A stretch of 42,624 nt of DNA from CAZLGC01 sp964559275 (GTDB taxonomy: Bacteria; Patescibacteriota; CALEFQ01). Location of the stretch: positions 1 to 42,624 of the forward strand of contig CAZLGC010000006.1 in NCBI GenBank assembly GCA_964559275.1, written 5' to 3'. Position 1 is the stretch's first letter. Every line of letters starts with the position of its first letter. The position numbers and the translations under genes are program-made. The notes beneath the pieces are model-generated. The model searched no databases, was not told the origin of the DNA, and worked only from the letters and a program-made list of their open reading frames with translations. Below, in pieces: positions 40,094 through 42,624 of the stretch.

Positions 40094-41371
40094 TTAGTCA
40101 GATACTTGCTCTAACATATCTTTGTACTTATCGGCTCGCTTTAGGACATTGTCCGCATACCACGGAAATTTCTTATAATTGCCGCCGGCAAAGTAGCGGC
40201 CGGCTGCTTCCCATTCCTTGTCGCGGTTGCCGTCGGTAGCGCCCATGTTTCGAAGCTTCACGCCGACAGCCACGAAAGCATCCCGCGGGTCCCAGGGATC
40301 GGGCGGTTTGTTCCCGGTAATGACGGCCGTGTCGTCTTTCACAGTCAGCCAGGTTGTGGGCAGAAACTGGGCGATGCCCATCGCTCCGCCCCAGCCGGAA
40401 TAGCTTTTGGGTCGGGCTGACACCGGAGTGGTCTCGGGAGAACGACCCAGTTCGGTGCAAATCTGGACAAAAGTTTCCCACTGGTCCTGTTTCATATCAT
40501 TTTTATACGTGCCGTTGCCGACATTATTTCCAAAATCAGTTTCCTGTTTGACGATAGACATAATCAGTTCCGGGCGGACACCGGTGTTGGCGGAAGCGAA
40601 ACGGGCGTGCTTGACCGCTTCCTGAAATTGAATCGACTGACCTTCCCTCGTCAATGCAAACAATTCTTGTTCGCGCTGCTGGCGAATTTCGTCGGTGTGG
40701 ACTACGGCATCCTCAAGGCTCTTGACCTCTTCGGCATTCTGTTGGCGCATTATTTCCAGCTCGCTCTGGGCTCGGGCCACCTCATCTTCGTAAAGCTTCA
40801 GTCCGGCCAGCAGGGTTTCATGCTCCAGCCGGTAATTTACCAGCACCTCGCGGTTAGTTTCCAGCTCAGTTTTTTGTTCCGAGATGTTGTTCACTAAATC
40901 AAGAGACTTGGCACTGATATTTTCGGTATAGTTGACCTGGTTGTAAAAATCCGAAATGTTGCTGGTGTTAAATAGGAGCAACATTTTGTTGGCCTGGTCA
41001 TATCGGCTCAAATCGCGTAGATAACTCCCCAAAATTTTCTGTTGGTGTTCAAGTTCTAATTCCGTTTCATCAATTTGGGATTCAGTAGCACCAATTTCTA
41101 GCTTGGCCAGATCAATTTTTTCGGTAACTTCTTTTTGCTCGTTGATATTGCGGTCCAGTTTCACTTCCAGGACGTGTATATGCTCATTGAAATTGAATTC
41201 CTTGGTCTGGCGTTCCTTGATCTCTTTTTGTTGATTAGAAATCTCTCTTTCCAGTTTCCGGATCTCTTTCTTTTTTTCTTCAATGATGTTGGCAGCCTCG
41301 CTTATCCCAAAATTACCAGCTATAAATCCGGCTATCAGTACTAAAATAACAGCAATTTTTAGTGCTTTCAT
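40094..41371 (-). CDS. Secreted coiled-coil lytic transglycosylase
   Basis: 425 aa. A signal peptide (1 to about 26, ending SEA) leads into a long coiled coil (about 28-235) of heptad-like K/E/L/Q, as in PcsB/EnvC-type cell-wall hydrolase regulators. The C-terminal SLT domain (about 262-420) has the catalytic Glu277 in IVKQETDFGNN and the conserved GGAMGIAQFLPTTW. It would cleave peptidoglycan glycan strands near the membrane. The stop lies 8 bp before uvrC, so the repair gene may be expressed with it. The promoter suggests a leaderless message. Confidence 0.9.
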   Translation of the reverse strand: MKALKIAVILVLIAGFIAGNFGISEAANIIEEKKKEIRKLEREISNQQKEIKERQTKEFNFNEHIHVLEVKLDRNINEQKEVTEKIDLAKLEIGATESQIDETELELEHQQKILGSYLRDLSRYDQANKMLLLFNTSNISDFYNQVNYTENISAKSLDLVNNISEQKTELETNREVLVNYRLEHETLLAGLKLYEDEVARAQSELEIMRQQNAEEVKSLEDAVVHTDEIRQQREQELFALTREGQSIQFQEAVKHARFASANTGVRPELIMSIVKQETDFGNNVGNGTYKNDMKQDQWETFVQICTELGRSPETTPVSARPKSYSGWGGAMGIAQFLPTTWLTVKDDTAVITGNKPPDPWDPRDAFVAVGVKLRNMGATDGNRDKEWEAAGRYFAGGNYKKFPWYADNVLKRADKYKDMLEQVSD

Positions 41372-41379
41372 TGCTTCTT

Positions 41380-41407
41380 AGTATAGCAAGCAGCGGAGAA
41401 ATATCAA
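41380..41407 (-). promoter_or_regulatory. Promoter of the lytic transglycosylase, implying a leaderless mRNA
   Basis: Minus-strand TTGATA (41407-41402), 16-bp spacer, extended -10 TGCTATACT (TATACT at 41385-41380). The ATG at 41371 begins 8 bp past the -10 box. Confidence 0.65.
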
Positions 41408-41409
41408 AA

Positions 41410-41424
41410 AACCTGATTCAGGTT
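41410..41424. promoter_or_regulatory. Perfect 15-bp dyad between divergent promoters
   Basis: AACCTGATTCAGGTT: two 7-bp arms around one T. It abuts the -35 of the transglycosylase/uvrC unit and lies upstream of the uvrA promoter, a natural place for an operator. Confidence 0.45.
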
Positions 41425-41456
41425 AAGTATTTTAATGAAATCTTTCCTTTTTACCC

Positions 41457-41485
41457 TTGCCACTATCCAAAAAGTAGTGTAAACT
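41457..41485 (+). promoter_or_regulatory. Promoter of uvrA
   Basis: TTGCCA (41457-41462), 17-bp spacer, TAAACT (41480-41485). Predicted start about 41492, 30 bp before the ATG. Confidence 0.65.
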
Positions 41486-41521
41486 GAGAAATTGATTTGC
41501 CCCTGAACCGTAAAAAGGGCT

Positions 41522-42624
41522 ATGGATAGCAAAAATATCAAAATCAAAGGCGCCCGGGTCAACAATCTGAAAAATATTGATGTTGACATCCCGCGCAATA
41601 AATTCGTGGTCATCACGGGTATTTCTGGCTCGGGGAAATCATCTCTCGCTTTTGATACAATTTATGCTGAGGGCCAGCGGCGTTATGTGGAATCTCTTTC
41701 CGCTTATGCCCGCCAGTTTTTGGGGCTAATGGACAAGCCGGACGTGGACCAAATTGAAGGTCTCTCGCCGGCTATTTCTATAGATCAAAAAAGCACTTCG
41801 CGTAATCCACGCTCCACCGTTGGTACAATTACCGAGATCTACGATTATCTCCGTCTTTTGTTTGCTCGGGTCGGTACGCCCCATTGCCCTAAGTGCGGCA
41901 AGCCGGTGTCGGCCCAGAGCCCGGGACAAATTGCCGATAAAATTCTGTCACTGCCGCCGGATACGAAGGCCATTATCCTGGCACCGATGGTAAGGGATCG
42001 AAAAGGTGAACACAAAGACATCCTGGAGGAAGTGCAGCGAGCCGGCTACGTGCGGGTGCGGCTGAACGGCACGATAATGGACATTGCCGAGGCTTTGCAG
42101 AAAAGCCTAGACAAACAAAAGAGACATACGATTGAAGTTGTCGTTGACCGTTTGGTGATTTCCGCCAAGCCCAAAAACAAGGATGAACATCCGGAACGAA
42201 CCCGGGTCGTTGATTCGGTAGAAACGGCTCTGGACTTGGGAAACGGAATCATGGTCGTCAGCCTGCCAGATCTGGAGCAAGACAAGCTCTTCAGCGAACG
42301 CTTCGCCTGCATTGAATGCGGCGTCAATTTGCCCGAGGTGCAACCGCGTATGTTTTCGTTCAACAGTCCTCACGGAGCCTGTCCGGAATGCACGGGTCTT
42401 GGCACCAAACTTGAAGTTGATCCTGATTTAGTAATTCCCAACAAAAAACTGAGCATCTCCGAAGGGGCTATTCGGCCCTGGTCGCGCAGTAATTCTCGTC
42501 AGACTTGGTACAGCCGAATATTGGATGCGGCTGCTAAGGAATACAAATTTTCCACCAAGGTTCCGATTAACAAACTTTCCAAAAAAGCTTTGACAAACCC
42601 GCCTGCTGATTCGGGAGGCAGACC
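41522..42624 (+). CDS. uvrA: Excinuclease ABC subunit A, 3' part outside the window
   Basis: The first 367 codons of uvrA; the frame is open to the window end. The start ATG at 41522 reads MDSKNIKIKGARVNNLKNID. Walker A of the first ATPase is GISGSGKSS (about 33-41), followed by AEGQRRYVESLSAYARQFL and the GLSPAISIDQK signature-type block. A zinc pair C-P-K-C lies near 121-124, and C-I-E-C and C-P-E-C pairs lie further on. UvrA finds lesions and loads UvrB. The last residues in view (NPPADSGGR) look unlike the family and may come from a palindromic repeat. Confidence 0.96.
   Translation, partial: MDSKNIKIKGARVNNLKNIDVDIPRNKFVVITGISGSGKSSLAFDTIYAEGQRRYVESLSAYARQFLGLMDKPDVDQIEGLSPAISIDQKSTSRNPRSTVGTITEIYDYLRLLFARVGTPHCPKCGKPVSAQSPGQIADKILSLPPDTKAIILAPMVRDRKGEHKDILEEVQRAGYVRVRLNGTIMDIAEALQKSLDKQKRHTIEVVVDRLVISAKPKNKDEHPERTRVVDSVETALDLGNGIMVVSLPDLEQDKLFSERFACIECGVNLPEVQPRMFSFNSPHGACPECTGLGTKLEVDPDLVIPNKKLSISEGAIRPWSRSNSRQTWYSRILDAAAKEYKFSTKVPINKLSKKALTNPPADSGGR

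Noticed and set aside
1..42624. CRISPR arrays, insertion sequences, prophage, rRNA or tRNA genes
   Set aside because: No regularly spaced repeats, transposase or integrase, rRNA, or tRNA cloverleaf was seen by eye; the 'holin-like' protein belongs to a general bacterial membrane family.

Overview
The window is a chromosomal, housekeeping-rich stretch that looks like a Patescibacteria (Candidate Phyla Radiation) genome assembled from a metagenome. The pointers are compact genes with gaps or overlaps of 1-50 bp, an RpoB with a lineage-type insertion, an rpsF-ssb-rpsR-efp-RNHCP cluster, a tiny basic ORF behind uvrC, AT-rich 'AAAGCGCAAAAT'-type intergenic words, and few biosynthetic genes. UGA is used as a stop (for example the HD-domain gene), so this is not one of the UGA=Gly lineages. 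The phylum call is inference; no rRNA or tRNA is visible.

Layout. 1-3.5 kb: MBL hydrolase, rnc, then a promoter, a short reading frame and a terminator leading into an ABC exporter. 3.5-8.7 kb: cell-surface genes (CAP-domain protein, MarC-like protein, GT-C glycosyltransferase, HD-domain protein). 8.7-9.47 kb: 792 bp without a protein gene, holding a probable structured ncRNA and two promoters for rpoBC. 9.47-16.95 kb: rpoB and rpoC; rpoB is interrupted by 100 N flanked by the same 55 bp on both sides, so the gap is an assembly artefact. 17-23 kb: ftsK, gpmI (opposite strand), a RodZ-like gene and recA. 23-25.9 kb (minus strand): MazG-like gene, then the rpsF-ssb-rpsR-efp-RNHCP operon behind a leader with competing hairpins. 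26-29.2 kb: two small exported proteins, ychF and an unrecognised 363-aa protein. 29.3-31.2 kb: an NDT-like/ribbon-helix-helix protein overlapping a phosphohexomutase. 31.2-36.4 kb (minus strand): holin-like membrane protein, secG, peptide-binding protein, RNase J and trpS. 36.4-42.6 kb: an unknown membrane-linked protein, a second probable structured ncRNA with its own promoter, then the basic ORF, uvrC and a lytic transglycosylase on the minus strand, diverging from uvrA, which runs off the window.

Most genes serve information processing (transcription, RNA decay and processing, translation, recombination and excision repair) plus envelope functions. The parts least explained by known families are the two structured non-coding loci (about 8.89-9.15 and 37.79-38.07 kb), the ABC-exporter leader, the rpsF leader, the 363-aa and 416-aa proteins and the tandem small exported proteins. 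Promoters close to the sigma-70 consensus recur in front of transcription units, and two of them imply leaderless mRNAs.
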